A stretch of 64,000 bases of DNA from an uncultured Bacilli bacterium (GCA_934086395.1 CAKOIE010000004.1:1-64000); one strand, 5' to 3'. Shown: positions 35,901 to 44,524, counted from the stretch's first letter. The notes: a model not told the origin generated them from the sequence alone. Numbers and translations: made by a program.

Positions 35901-37076
35901 TTATAATACCTTCTTTTCTATTTCTTTTAAATATAATTCATATGTTTCATTAGCAATATCTTTCCAGCTTTTGCCTAACATTTCCCTAGCGTTTTTACCA
36001 ACTTTATTTAGAAGTTCTTTATTATTTAATATCTCAATTATTCTTTTTTCATAAGAACTAACATCCATAACAGAATTAAAACCATTGTAATTATCTTTAA
36101 TCATTTTTCCAACCAAACTACCATTTATAAATAATCCTGGAGTTTCATTAACCGCTGCTTCAATTCTAACTAAACTAGAAGTATCCATTAATGAAGGAAA
36201 TAATAATAAATCGCTTCTTAAATATAAAGCTGACAAAAATTCTCTATCAATAATTCTTCCTGTAAAATATACATTATTATTTAATCTATAGTTATCTATC
36301 ATATTTTTAAGTTTATTTTCATCAAATCCGGTTCCTACAAAAAACATTTTAAATTCAAAATTATCATCTTTAAGTTTTTTTAATACATCAGCAATAAAGA
36401 AAATATTCTTAATATCAATTAATCTACCTACAAAAATTAATACTGTTTCATCTTGTTTTAAATCAAATAACTTATTAATAGAAACAATTGCTTTTTCCTT
36501 ATTTTTAATTGGTACTAAATCAGTTCCATTATATATTGTAATAGGCTTATTTTTATAACCAAATTCATGTAATTCTTCTTCTAAAAATTCATTAACTACT
36601 ATGCACTTATCACAAGCGTTAAAAACATTCATAAGTTCTTTCATTATTAGTTTTACAATATATTCATTATTAGTAAATCTTTTAATCTCATAATCAAATC
36701 TTGTATGAACAGTACAAATACAAGGAATATTTAATTTTTTTGCTACTTTAATACCTAACTTACCAATATAAAATGGTGAATGAATATGAATTATGTCAAA
36801 TTTTTCTTCTATTAATGTTTTATATGATTCATTCATTCTAGTTTGCATAAGGGATACACGATATTCAGTAAATGGGACTGGAAGGCTTTTTACTCTTATT
36901 ACTTTATATGGTCTATCTTTATCATCACAAACACTTTTTGTATAGGGAACAACTACAACTACGTCATTATATTTGGATAATTCTTTAGCTAGATTATCAA
37001 CTACATTTACAACTCCATCTATAGCTGGAAAAAATGAATCTAGAAATAATCCTATTTTTAATCTTTTATTGTTCAT
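35901..37076 (-). CDS. Family-4 glycosyltransferase (diacylglycerol glucosyltransferase-like)
   Basis: About 391 residues from ATG 37076 (GAGGT at proper spacing; the ATG at 37082 abuts the site). The start KIGLFLDSFFPAIDGVVNVV is typical of GT4 enzymes that make glucosyl-diacylglycerol. HIHSPFYIGKLG, VHTRFDYEIKRF and the donor-binding block FVGRLIDIKNI...SLMDTSSLVRIEA follow. Such enzymes build the glycolipid anchor of lipoteichoic acid at the inner membrane face, which would fit with the LTA-synthase-like gene at 7549. The sugar is not determined. Confidence 0.85.
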   Translation of the reverse strand: MNNKRLKIGLFLDSFFPAIDGVVNVVDNLAKELSKYNDVVVVVPYTKSVCDDKDRPYKVIRVKSLPVPFTEYRVSLMQTRMNESYKTLIEEKFDIIHIHSPFYIGKLGIKVAKKLNIPCICTVHTRFDYEIKRFTNNEYIVKLIMKELMNVFNACDKCIVVNEFLEEELHEFGYKNKPITIYNGTDLVPIKNKEKAIVSINKLFDLKQDETVLIFVGRLIDIKNIFFIADVLKKLKDDNFEFKMFFVGTGFDENKLKNMIDNYRLNNNVYFTGRIIDREFLSALYLRSDLLLFPSLMDTSSLVRIEAAVNETPGLFINGSLVGKMIKDNYNGFNSVMDVSSYEKRIIEILNNKELLNKVGKNAREMLGKSWKDIANETYELYLKEIEKKVL

Positions 37077-37153
37077 AATCATACCTCTATAATAATTAAA
37101 TAAAATTTTTTAATAAAAATCAATTATAATTAAAAAAATAAGGAAATTAATCC

Positions 37154-37843
37154 TTATAAATATTTGTTCCAATTATTAGGTAAATAAACTATTTCGTTAT
37201 TATAATTTATTTTATCCCACTTATAACCATTTGCATAACCTGCATTTTTAACAAGTAACTCACATTTTGTTCCATAAGGAATGGCTTTATATTTAGGATA
37301 TTTAAAGCCAATACCTTTTCGGCACCATACTCCACTTTTGGCTGTTATTATAAAATTTTTTCTTACTGGTTCATCTTCATTATAATAAAGTAATTTATAT
37401 TCATTAGTTTTTGCTACAACATTATCATTATAAATATATACATGTTCTCTAGGATTTACTCTGGCACCATTTTTCCAAACTATAAAATGCAAATGATATG
37501 CTCTATTTTTACCACAGTAACCACTATTTCCCATTTTACCTATTACTCTACTTGCCTCCACTTTATCTCCTACTTTTACATTAATACTATTTTTAAGCAT
37601 ATGACAGGTTCTTGTTTTATATCCGTCAGGATATTTAATTGTTACGAAATTGCCACTATCACCGTAATTTAATGAATTATTTTTACCATCTACTACTTCT
37701 GTAACAATTCCATCACCACAAGCATATATATCAGCAGTTCTACCACCATATTTATTATTCCAACCTAAATCATTAGCGCGATGATAGGAACTATAGTCTT
37801 GAGTTATCCCTACAAATTTTAGGGGATATTTTAATTTAATCAT
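37154..37843 (-). CDS. M23-family peptidase with SH3-like C-terminus
   Basis: 229 residues, no signal peptide. HRANDLGW (about 22-29) gives the first zinc-ligand region in H-x3-D form, and HLHF (about 117-120) gives the HxH motif. Residues 160-229 look like a bacterial SH3 domain (SGVWCRKGIGFKYPKYKAIPYG). M23 enzymes cut peptidoglycan cross-bridges. Lack of a signal and the short layout resemble a phage endolysin. AAGAGGT lies before the ATG. It stands alone. Confidence 0.8.
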   Translation of the reverse strand: MIKLKYPLKFVGITQDYSSYHRANDLGWNNKYGGRTADIYACGDGIVTEVVDGKNNSLNYGDSGNFVTIKYPDGYKTRTCHMLKNSINVKVGDKVEASRVIGKMGNSGYCGKNRAYHLHFIVWKNGARVNPREHVYIYNDNVVAKTNEYKLLYYNEDEPVRKNFIITAKSGVWCRKGIGFKYPKYKAIPYGTKCELLVKNAGYANGYKWDKINYNNEIVYLPNNWNKYL

Positions 37844-37927
37844 AATATACCTCTTTCTTAATAAATTAAACTAAGAAACTACATCTATAATATTTAATGA
37901 ATTATTATAAATTTTGTATATTATAAA

Positions 37928-37952
37928 AACACAATATTTGATATATTGTGTT
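37928..37952. terminator. Hairpin upstream of the M23 gene
   Basis: AACACAATAT/ATATTGTGTT arms with a 5-nt loop, followed by T-rich DNA on the plus strand. No plus-strand gene feeds it, so it may be a regulatory site for the M23 gene or a relic. Confidence 0.4.
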
Positions 37953-37976
37953 TAAAAAATATTTTGTATTAAAAAA

Positions 37977-37991
37977 GCCCATAAAATGGGC
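37977..37991 (-). terminator. Terminator of the gene at 38004
   Basis: GCCCAT/ATGGGC arms with a 3-nt loop, followed on the minus strand by TTTTTT. Confidence 0.8.
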
Positions 37992-38003
37992 GAAAATTAC
38001 TAT

Positions 38004-38591
38004 TTATTTTGTTCTAAAAATATTAATTTTTTTATTTTTAATAGTTTTTCCTATCACAATATTTGGATTCTTTTTAATTAGATAATCACTGATATCTTTA
38101 AAATCTTCACCGACTAAAACAGTTGAATAAATTAATATTATAAAATTATTATTACCAACTATTATGTGTAAGTAATCATCTGATTTGCTGTGTTTATTTA
38201 TAGCTAAATTATTTTCTTTATATATTTTTTCTATTTCATAATATTTAAATGAATATATTTCTTTACCTTGTTTAATTATCATATAATTGTCAGTTAAAAA
38301 ATAATATCTTTCATTCCAATAATCAATATTACCAATTTTATCTAAAAGATTATTAATTGTTAAATATTTTTTTATTTGTTTTAAAGTCATGAATGTTTCT
38401 ATTCTTTCAGAAGTTCTTCCAATTACAATTAATCCAACAAAAAATAAATAATAGTAAACATTATATTTGATACCAACATATAAAAATATAGTAAGTAAAA
38501 TAAAAGTTACGCATATGTAAACAATTATATCACTTTTACCGATATCGATATATTCATCTAATGTTAATTTTTTCTTTTCCCTGTTTTTCAT
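38004..38591 (-). CDS. Membrane protein of unknown function
   Basis: 195 residues. The N-terminal 20 are charged, then two hydrophobic helices (about 22-45 and 48-60), then a soluble C-terminal domain with alternating strands (YFLTDNYMIIKQGKEIYSFKYYEIEKIYKEN), reminiscent of PH-like/YcxB-type domains that follow paired helices. That comparison is weak. It sits just downstream of the minus-strand tRNA cluster and has its own site and terminator. Confidence 0.6.
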   Translation of the reverse strand: MKNREKKKLTLDEYIDIGKSDIIVYICVTFILLTIFLYVGIKYNVYYYLFFVGLIVIGRTSERIETFMTLKQIKKYLTINNLLDKIGNIDYWNERYYFLTDNYMIIKQGKEIYSFKYYEIEKIYKENNLAINKHSKSDDYLHIIVGNNNFIILIYSTVLVGEDFKDISDYLIKKNPNIVIGKTIKNKKINIFRTK

Positions 38592-38654
38592 TTTTCTCTC
38601 TTTACCATAATTATAATCTAAATTATCAAAAGCAAGTAAATTTTTTTATTATAA

Positions 38655-38675
38655 AAGCCTTGAAATTCAAGGCTT
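38655..38675 (-). terminator. Terminator of the minus-strand tRNA cluster
   Basis: AAGCCTTGA/TCAAGGCTT perfect stem with a 3-nt loop, followed on the minus strand by T-rich DNA. Confidence 0.85.
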
Positions 38676-38686
38676 AAAAATCTAAA

Positions 38687-38763
38687 TGGTCGAGAAGACA
38701 GGATTCGAACCTGCGACCCCTACGTCCCAAGCGTAGTGCTCTACCAAACTGAGCTACTTCTCG
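38687..38763 (-). tRNA. tRNA-Pro (TGG)
   Basis: 77 nt with CCA encoded. Acceptor CGAGAAG/CTTCTCG. Loop CTTGGGA gives anticodon TGG (proline CCA). Last gene of the minus-strand cluster. A short AAAGCC/GGCTTT hairpin lies between it and tRNA-Phe. Confidence 0.95.
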
Positions 38764-38796
38764 ATAAAAAAGCCTTTCGGCTTTACTCTTACTTTA

Positions 38797-38872
<76 letters not shown>

Positions 38873-38876
38873 ATCA

Positions 38877-38953
38877 TGGCGGTTCGTACGGGATTCGAAC
38901 CCGTGATCTTCTGCGTGACAGGCAGACGTCATAGGCCTCTAGACTAACGAACC
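38877..38953 (-). tRNA. tRNA-Asp (GTC)
   Basis: 77 nt, CCA encoded. Loop CTGTCAC gives anticodon GTC. Acceptor GGTTCGT/ACGAACC with discriminator G. Confidence 0.95.
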
Positions 38954-38954
38954 A

Positions 38955-39031
38955 TGGTTGCGGGAGCCGGATTTGAACCAACGACCTCCAGGTTATGAGC
39001 CTGGCGAGCTACCGAGCTGCTCTATCCCGCG
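38955..39031 (-). tRNA. Initiator tRNA-fMet (CAT)
   Basis: 77 nt, CCA encoded. Loop CTCATAA gives CAT. The first acceptor position is an unpaired C1 opposite A72, the mark of bacterial initiator tRNA. The anticodon stem is CCAGG/CCTGG, so only part of the usual three G-C pairs is present. Confidence 0.93.
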
Positions 39032-39040
39032 ATAACTATA

Positions 39041-39131
39041 TGGCGGAGAAAAAGGGATTCGAACCCCTGCGCCGTTGCCGACCTCCTGGTTTTCAAGACC
39101 AGTCCCTTCAACCAGACTTGGGTATTTCTCC
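39041..39131 (-). tRNA. tRNA-Ser (TGA)
   Basis: 91 nt with a long variable arm and encoded CCA. Loop CTTGAAA gives TGA (serine UCA). Acceptor GGAGAAA/TTTCTCC with discriminator G. First gene of the minus-strand cluster. Confidence 0.95.
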
Positions 39132-39157
39132 GTTTCCTTCTTTCAAGGAACAAATAG

Positions 39158-39187
39158 ATTATATCACACTAAAAAAAATTAAGTCAA
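39158..39187 (-). promoter_or_regulatory. Promoter of the minus-strand tRNA cluster
   Basis: TTGACT (39187-39182), 18-bp spacer, TATAAT (39163-39158) on the minus strand, about 27 bases before tRNA-Ser. Confidence 0.75.
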
Positions 39188-39309
39188 CAATTAGAAACAC
39201 TTTTTTTACTTTTTTTTCATATTTCCTTGTATGTATATGTATTTTTATTCAAAAAAATACTTAAAAATAATAAAAAAACTAAAATTTTAACAAATTTTTA
39301 AAAAAAGTA

Positions 39310-39338
39310 TTGCACTAATTAAAATTATTTGGTATATT
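39310..39338 (+). promoter_or_regulatory. Promoter of the plus-strand tRNA cluster
   Basis: TTGCAC (39310-39315), 17-bp spacer, TATATT (39333-39338), about 33 bases before tRNA-Leu. Back to back with the minus-strand tRNA promoter. Confidence 0.7.
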
Positions 39339-39371
39339 CAAGAAGTCTTAGTTATTAAGACAAATGTGCCC

Positions 39372-39460
39372 GCCCGAGTGGCGGAATAGGTAGACGCACA
39401 GGACTTAAAATCCTGCGAGCATAATAACTCGTGCCGGTTCAAGTCCGGCCTCGGGCACCA
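39372..39460 (+). tRNA. tRNA-Leu (TAA)
   Basis: 89 nt with long variable arm. Loop CTTAAAA gives TAA (leucine UUA, the commonest Leu codon here). Acceptor GCCCGAG/CTCGGGC, CCA encoded. Confidence 0.95.
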
Positions 39461-39475
39461 TTTAATATATTAGTC

Positions 39476-39552
39476 GGGCGATTAGCTCAGTTGGTTAGAG
39501 CACCTGCCTTACAAGCAGGGGGTCGTAGGTTCGAGTCCTACATCGCCCACCA
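39476..39552 (+). tRNA. tRNA-Val (TAC)
   Basis: 77 nt, CCA encoded. Loop CTTACAA gives TAC. Acceptor GGGCGAT/ATCGCCC. Confidence 0.95.
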
Positions 39553-39560
39553 TTTAAATT

Positions 39561-39636
39561 GCCGACATAGCGTAATTGGTAGCGCAACTGACTTGTAATC
39601 AGTAGGTTGGGGGTTCGATTCCCTCTGTCGGCACCA
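39561..39636 (+). tRNA. tRNA-Thr (TGT)
   Basis: 76 nt, CCA encoded. Loop CTTGTAA gives TGT. Acceptor GCCGACA/TGTCGGC. Confidence 0.95.
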
Positions 39637-39646
39637 TTTATAAAAT

Positions 39647-39730
39647 GGGAGGATAGCGAAGTGGTCAAACGCGGCAGACTGTAAATCTGTTCCTTCGGGT
39701 TCCATAGTTCAAATCTATGTCCTCCCACCA
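39647..39730 (+). tRNA. tRNA-Tyr (GTA)
   Basis: 84 nt with a long variable arm, CCA encoded. Loop CTGTAAA gives GTA. Acceptor GGGAGGA/TCCTCCC. Confidence 0.95.
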
Positions 39731-39742
39731 CTTTTAAATAAT

Positions 39743-39818
39743 TGCCTCGTAGCCAAGTGGTAAGGCATCAGACTTTGACTCTGACATTTCGGTGGTTCGA
39801 GTCCCCCCGAGGCAGCCA
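39743..39818 (+). tRNA. tRNA-Gln (TTG)
   Basis: 76 nt, CCA encoded. Loop CTTTGAC gives TTG. Acceptor TGCCTCG/CGAGGCA with discriminator G, like the tRNA-Gln (CTG) at 14602. Confidence 0.95.
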
Positions 39819-39827
39819 ATTTAAAAT

Positions 39828-39903
39828 GTCCTGTTAGCTCAGTCGGTAGAGCATTTGACTTTTAATCAAAGGGTCTGGAGTTCGAATCTCCAACAGGACA
39901 CCA
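39828..39903 (+). tRNA. tRNA-Lys (TTT)
   Basis: 76 nt, CCA encoded. Loop CTTTTAA gives TTT. Acceptor GTCCTGT/ACAGGAC. Last of the six-gene plus-strand cluster. Confidence 0.95.
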
Positions 39904-39914
39904 TTTGAAATATT

Positions 39915-39937
39915 AACCTTCTCTATTCGAGAAGGTT
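39915..39937 (+). terminator. Terminator of the plus-strand tRNA cluster
   Basis: AACCTTCTC/GAGAAGGTT perfect 9-bp stem with a 5-nt loop, then TTTATTG. Confidence 0.85.
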
Positions 39938-40008
39938 TTATTGTGCTTATTTATAATTATAATAAAAGACAACCTGCCAAGGCCATCCTTTAAACAATTA
40001 TTGCTTTA

Positions 40009-40416
40009 TTATGCAAATAAGTTATCTTTATATTTAATATTATATTCACTCATTAAAATTCCAAAAGATTTATCATCTTCATAAATATATTCTAAATCAT
40101 TATTATAAGTTACATCAAAAGGATTAGCGTTAGAAGCAATATCAAATCTAGCACATTTGTTACCAAATATAACTTGTATTTCAACGATATCTTTTTTATA
40201 TTGTAATCTCTTCTTCTTAAAATTATCTAAAAAACCTTTATTTAATTTAATTAAGCATAAGTTAGCATATAATTTATTTCTAATTATTGTAGGTTCATAT
40301 GGAATTTCTTCTCCATCATTTTTTACATTAGAAATAAAGAAATTTTCACATTCTTCTTGATTTAAAGAAATAATATCTCCATTTTCAAATAATATATTAA
40401 TTGCTTCTATCTTCAT
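40009..40416 (-). CDS. Uncharacterised 135-residue protein
   Basis: Soluble, acidic, no signal or membrane segment. It starts MKIEAINILFENGDIISL and has alternating strand-like stretches (VEIQVIFGNKCARFDI). It converges on the tRNA cluster from the other side. I recognise no family. Confidence 0.55.
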   Translation of the reverse strand: MKIEAINILFENGDIISLNQEECENFFISNVKNDGEEIPYEPTIIRNKLYANLCLIKLNKGFLDNFKKKRLQYKKDIVEIQVIFGNKCARFDIASNANPFDVTYNNDLEYIYEDDKSFGILMSEYNIKYKDNLFA

Positions 40417-40523
40417 TCTTTATCCACCCTATAATAAGCATATCACATCTCATTAATTATGCAATCAAAAATACTTTATTTTTTTAAATTTTTATGATAT
40501 ATTATTTTTGCAATTATTTATTT

Positions 40524-40600
40524 GCGCTCATAGCTCAATTGGATAGAGCGTTAGACTACGGATCTAAAGGTTAGGGGTTCGACTCCCTTTGGGCGCACCA
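40524..40600 (+). tRNA. tRNA-Arg (ACG)
   Basis: 77 nt, CCA encoded. Loop CTACGGA gives ACG, read as ICG after A-to-I editing. Acceptor GCGCTCA pairs TGGGCGC with one G-T. Confidence 0.95.
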
Positions 40601-40641
40601 TTAAAAGATTTGTTCGAATAATTCGAACTTTAAATATATTT

Positions 40642-40668
40642 TCAGTCTAAAATATGACTGATTTTTTT
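40642..40668 (+). terminator. Terminator after tRNA-Arg
   Basis: TCAGTC/GACTGA stem with an 8-nt loop and T7. A second palindrome, GTTCGAA/TTCGAAC, lies just upstream (40613-40629). Confidence 0.8.
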
Positions 40669-40741
40669 ATATAAATCAAGATTAATTGTACAATTATATT
40701 TTTTACCAATTTTATAAACACTATCCCTATAACAAAATAAT

Positions 40742-40770
40742 TTGATAAATATATGAATTTATGCTATTAT
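40742..40770 (+). promoter_or_regulatory. Promoter of candidate antitoxin RNA
   Basis: TTGATA (40742-40747), 17-bp spacer, TATTAT (40765-40770). It drives plus-strand transcription from about 40777 toward the small-peptide gene. Confidence 0.75.
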
Positions 40771-40776
40771 GAATAC

Positions 40777-40889
40777 GTAAGGAAAACTTACATAAAATAA
40801 AAAAGAGGAACATTTGATTTTGCAAGTAAATGTCGCCTCTAAATATATTGGTTGACACTCTATCAATGCTGATGAGTGTCTATTTTTTT
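40777..40889 (+). ncRNA. Candidate type I antitoxin RNA
   Basis: About 113 nt from promoter to terminator. It begins with hairpin GTAAG/CTTAC (40777-40791), then a longer stem (GAGG..ACATTT with AAATGT..CCTC, about 40805-40839), and ends in GACACTC (40854-40860) / GAGTGTC (40874-40880) plus a T-run. The 3' end overlaps the last base codons and 3' region of the convergent peptide gene. GACACTC also complements GAGTGTC in the peptide mRNA leader. This geometry parallels the RNA II of par/Fst loci. No expression evidence. Confidence 0.55.
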
Positions 40890-40972
40890 ATTGCTAACAC
40901 CAATAAGGTGGAAAGTAACAAAATGATAGCAATGAGCTTTAGAACTTTTATTATAAAAGTCTTAATTTTCAT
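40880..40972 (-). CDS. 30-residue hydrophobic peptide, candidate type I toxin
   Basis: ATG 40972 lies 8 bases after a perfect AAAGGAGGT (40981-40989). The peptide begins MKIKTFIIKVLKLIAIILLL and ends VLAIKK: basic ends around one membrane helix, as in type I toxins. Its own promoter is at 41039-41067, giving a leader of about 60 nt. That leader contains CCTCC (41003-41007), which can mask the GGAGG, a common brake in such toxins. A convergent structured RNA overlaps its 3' end. It matches no named toxin family I know. The overlapping plus-strand frame 40830-41036 is considered a shadow. Confidence 0.6.
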   Translation of the reverse strand: MKIKTFIIKVLKLIAIILLLSTLLVLAIKK

Positions 40973-41038
40973 CTTTATCTACCTCCTTTCTTTTTCAAGA
41001 TTGGAGGACGACACTCACATCAAATATTCCTGTTAAAA

Positions 41039-41067
41039 ATTATATAACAAATAAATTTATAAAACAA
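41039..41067 (-). promoter_or_regulatory. Promoter of the candidate toxin peptide
   Basis: TTGTTT (41067-41062), exact 17-bp spacer, consensus TATAAT (41044-41039) on the minus strand; the start would be near 41032. Confidence 0.75.
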
Positions 41068-41151
41068 GCGAACAGATGAAAATTTTTATGAAGTATTTTT
41101 ATTGATTTTTCATTCAATTTAACATATTATATACGAAAAGGGAAAAAGAGT

Positions 41152-42018
41152 ATGAATAATGAATTTGAAAAATTAGAAGTATTTTATTTACGAAGTACAT
41201 TTATAAAAGATTTTAGCAGTTACATAAAATCAAGAGACGATTATAGCTTAGTTAAAAATATTCATAATTTATTACAAATAGATACCTCTTTTAATAAACA
41301 AGATTTAATTAAAGTAAAAGAATTTTATGAAGATTATTTTAAAGTAAAAGATATAGTTTATTATCCACAAAGATTACCTATGTCTAAATATTTTAGAAAT
41401 AAAAAAATAGACGAATTAGGAATGATTTCTCCTTTTGATATACCTGTAAGTTTTTATGATTATGTTATTACTTCTAGTAAAGATTATAACAAAATATCTT
41501 CTAGTGTAGATGGAGGTATAATTCCATATAAAAAGGATAATATAAGATATGTTAAAAAGTTAAGTTTAGTACTAACTAAAGTTGTATTAAGTACATATAT
41601 TCATGAAATAGCACATACTCAGCAAACATTTTTAAATAGTCCTAATGATGAAATGATTCCAATTTTTATAGAGTTAATGTTTGCAAATTATTTTGATGAA
41701 TTTAACTTAAGAAAATATTTGAGATTAAACAATGTATTAAATAATTTGGAATTTATCGATAATGTTCGTTTTCCTCATGATGAATTATTAGTTGTTCAAA
41801 AAAATGATGCTACAAAATATGTTGAATCAACATTAAAAGCTTTTATGCTATACTTTATTTATACTAATGAACAATTATCAAGTAAGAAAGCCCAAATCAT
41901 AGATGGAATTCAAGATTGTTTTGATAATAAGTTAAGTGTAAAAGAATTTCTTAATAGAAATGATATAAAAGAAGATAATTATAAAAACTTATCATTAATA
42001 AGACAATATTTTAAATAA
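41152..42018 (+). CDS. Putative zinc metallopeptidase (HEIAH)
   Basis: 288 residues, no signal peptide or membrane helix. YIHEIAHTQQ (about 151-160) is an HExxH zincin-type motif, and ELMFANYFDEF about 20 residues later could give the third ligand Glu. The N-terminal 100 residues are helical. I do not recognise the family; a cytoplasmic metalloprotease or a phage/toxin-type peptidase are both possible. It ends in a terminator. Confidence 0.65.
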   Translation: MNNEFEKLEVFYLRSTFIKDFSSYIKSRDDYSLVKNIHNLLQIDTSFNKQDLIKVKEFYEDYFKVKDIVYYPQRLPMSKYFRNKKIDELGMISPFDIPVSFYDYVITSSKDYNKISSSVDGGIIPYKKDNIRYVKKLSLVLTKVVLSTYIHEIAHTQQTFLNSPNDEMIPIFIELMFANYFDEFNLRKYLRLNNVLNNLEFIDNVRFPHDELLVVQKNDATKYVESTLKAFMLYFIYTNEQLSSKKAQIIDGIQDCFDNKLSVKEFLNRNDIKEDNYKNLSLIRQYFK

Positions 42019-42046
42019 CTTGCCATTAATTGGTAAGTTTTCTTTT
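42017..42046 (+). terminator. Terminator after the metallopeptidase gene
   Basis: AACTTGCCA/TGGTAAGTT stem with one G-T-type mismatch, then TTCTTTTTT. Confidence 0.8.
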
Positions 42047-42063
42047 TTATTAACCATAATAAA

Positions 42064-43467
42064 ATGAGTGATAATATGTTAATAAATGAAATTAAAAATA
42101 ACTATAAAGATGTTCCGGATTTAAAATTAAGAAAAATTAAATATAAGTTATCTAATATCTATATTTTTTATGTAGAAACTATTTGTAGTAGTGAACAAAT
42201 TAATAACTTTATATTAAAAAATATAACTAATCCAGTTAAGAAAAGAAATATTAATAATATATTAGCAACACCTAATTTAGTTAAAATTAATAAAGATGAA
42301 ATTGATAAATATTTGTTTAATGGATTCTCTATTTTAATTTATAAAAATAAAATATTTGCATTAGAAACTAAAGCTAATTTAGATAGAAGTATTAATACTC
42401 CTGAGATAGAACCAGAACTTTATGGAGCAAAAGATTCATTTGTTGAAAATTATCAAAAAAATATTGGATTAATAAAAAGAAGAATTAAGTCTAAAGATAT
42501 TAAAATTAAAGAATATTCAATTGGAAAGTATACTAGTACTAAAACAGGTCTAATTTATATTGAAGGTATAACTAATATGGAATATGTTAATAATTGTGAA
42601 AAAATACTTAAAAATATAAATGTAGATGGAATAGTTGATGCTGGTGAATTAAAACAATATGTGGTAAGAGAACATTCTACTTATTTTCCTAAGGTTAAAT
42701 TAACAGAAAAACCTAATATGGTTGTTCATGCTTTATTAGAAGGTAAAATAGTAATTATAGTTGATACTTCCCCATTTGCAATTATTGCTCCAGCTGTTTT
42801 GGCAGACTTTATCAATCCGATATCAGATAATTATGTTTATGCTAAAAATGTTAATTTTTTAAAAATACTTAGATTGGTATGCTTATTTGTAACAGTTCTA
42901 ACTCCGGCCTATTATGTTGCAATTGCCAATTATAATCAAGAAACTATTCCATCTAATCTTCTTATAAGTTTTATTACCCAAAGAGAAGGCGTTCCCTTTC
43001 CTACTACAGTTGAAGCCCTTATCATGTTAATAATATGTGAAATCTTAAGAGAAAGTGATATTAGGTTTCCATCAAATTATGGTTCAGCAATATCAATACT
43101 TGGTGCTTTAATTATTGGAGAGGCAGCAGTTAACGCTAGTCTTGTTAGTCCTATAATGATTATAACTATCTCATTAACGTTTATTAGTAGTATGATATTT
43201 AATAATATTGAACTTAATGCAGCATTAAGATCATGGCGATTCTTTAGTTTATTTATTGCCTCTATATATGGACTTTTTGGAGTTGCAATATCATTTTTAT
43301 TATTAATTGTAAATTTAACAAGTACTTATTCATTTAACCTATCATATACCTTCCCTGCTTCTCCATTTAATTTAAGTTATTTAAAAGAAACCTTATTTGC
43401 AGTTAAAAGAAAAAATAATATGACAAGATCAAAATATTTAAGTAAAAATATTAGAAAGCAAAGATAA
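42064..43467 (+). CDS. GerA-type spore germination receptor subunit A
   Basis: 467 residues. GerA-family order: an N-terminal soluble domain (1-240), then several membrane helices from about 250 (FAIIAPAVLADFINPISDNY, then LLISFITQREGVPFPTTVEALIM and GSAISILGALIIGEAAV). The subunit sits in the inner spore membrane and senses germinants with subunits B and C. The order here is A-C-B, and the next gene begins two bases after the stop. A start at 42076 is possible. Strong evidence for sporulation. Confidence 0.93.
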   Translation: MSDNMLINEIKNNYKDVPDLKLRKIKYKLSNIYIFYVETICSSEQINNFILKNITNPVKKRNINNILATPNLVKINKDEIDKYLFNGFSILIYKNKIFALETKANLDRSINTPEIEPELYGAKDSFVENYQKNIGLIKRRIKSKDIKIKEYSIGKYTSTKTGLIYIEGITNMEYVNNCEKILKNINVDGIVDAGELKQYVVREHSTYFPKVKLTEKPNMVVHALLEGKIVIIVDTSPFAIIAPAVLADFINPISDNYVYAKNVNFLKILRLVCLFVTVLTPAYYVAIANYNQETIPSNLLISFITQREGVPFPTTVEALIMLIICEILRESDIRFPSNYGSAISILGALIIGEAAVNASLVSPIMIITISLTFISSMIFNNIELNAALRSWRFFSLFIASIYGLFGVAISFLLLIVNLTSTYSFNLSYTFPASPFNLSYLKETLFAVKRKNNMTRSKYLSKNIRKQR

Positions 43468-43468
43468 T

Positions 43469-44524
43469 ATGAAAAAGATAATATTAATATTAATAACTTT
43501 ATTTTTAACTACTGGTTGTTTTAATTATTTAAGTCTAAACGAAATTGCAGTAGTATCTTTAATTCATATAGATTATAAAGATGAATATATTGTTACAGTT
43601 GAAGTAAGAGAAAATGAAAAAGATAATCCTAATGCATCTAATTTTTATACTAATTCAGGGATGTCGTTAGATATTGCCTTTGAAAATATAGGTTTAACTT
43701 TAAATAAAGCCTTATATTTAGTTGATACAGATACGTTAATTATTACTGATAATATAATTAAAGATAAACTTAATAATACATTAGATTACTTAACTAGACA
43801 AAATAATATTGGAAATAACTTTAATATATTAGTATCTAATGATGATATAAATAAAATAACAGAAACTATTAAATCAAATAATAAAATTGTAGGATCATAT
43901 ATAAAAGATAGTATTAATAATCCATATAACAATATTGTAGATATTAAATTTAATAAATTTGTTAAAAATTACTTAAATGATTATAAAGATATGATACTCC
44001 CCTATGGGAAATTAAATAATGATAAATTTATGATAGATGAAGCAATAATATTTAATAATAATAAAGATTTAATTAGAATAAATAATGATGATGTTAAAAT
44101 ATATAATTTACTTAATAATGTTGATAGATATTCTTTATTTAAGATTAATTATAAAGAAGGATTCCTTATATATAGAGTTAAAAGTATTAAAACTAAAATA
44201 GATTATAAAGATAATAATATTAAAATAAAGTTAGATATAATTGGTAATTTTAATGAAATAGATAATATAAGTTTAAATAAAAATAGTATAAATGAAGTAT
44301 TAGATTTAACTAAAGATAAAATAAATAATAATGTTAATATGTTTATTAATAAGTTATTAGTTAATAATATTGATGCTTTAGGATTTAAGAAAATAATATA
44401 TAATAAGACTAAAAATAAATTAGATAACATTAATAATTTAAAATGTGATATTTTAGTTGATGTAGCCTTAGAAAGAGAAGAATTAACTTTTGATAATATA
44501 GGAGATAAACGAAATGAAATATAA
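43469..44524 (+). CDS. GerC-type germination lipoprotein
   Basis: 351 residues. The signal peptide ends in lipobox TTGC (about 14-17: LFLTTGCFNY), followed by the typical opening LNEIAVVSLIHIDYKDEY. GerC-type subunits are lipoproteins on the outer face of the inner spore membrane. Very rich in Asn, Asp and Lys. It overlaps the next gene by 11 bases. Confidence 0.88.
   Translation: MKKIILILITLFLTTGCFNYLSLNEIAVVSLIHIDYKDEYIVTVEVRENEKDNPNASNFYTNSGMSLDIAFENIGLTLNKALYLVDTDTLIITDNIIKDKLNNTLDYLTRQNNIGNNFNILVSNDDINKITETIKSNNKIVGSYIKDSINNPYNNIVDIKFNKFVKNYLNDYKDMILPYGKLNNDKFMIDEAIIFNNNKDLIRINNDDVKIYNLLNNVDRYSLFKINYKEGFLIYRVKSIKTKIDYKDNNIKIKLDIIGNFNEIDNISLNKNSINEVLDLTKDKINNNVNMFINKLLVNNIDALGFKKIIYNKTKNKLDNINNLKCDILVDVALEREELTFDNIGDKRNEI

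Noticed and set aside
40830..41036. Plus-strand 68-residue frame at the type I locus
   Set aside because: It has no ribosome site and reads through the terminator hairpin with T-run at 40854-40889. The minus-strand peptide has a perfect site and promoter, so the plus frame is its antisense shadow.
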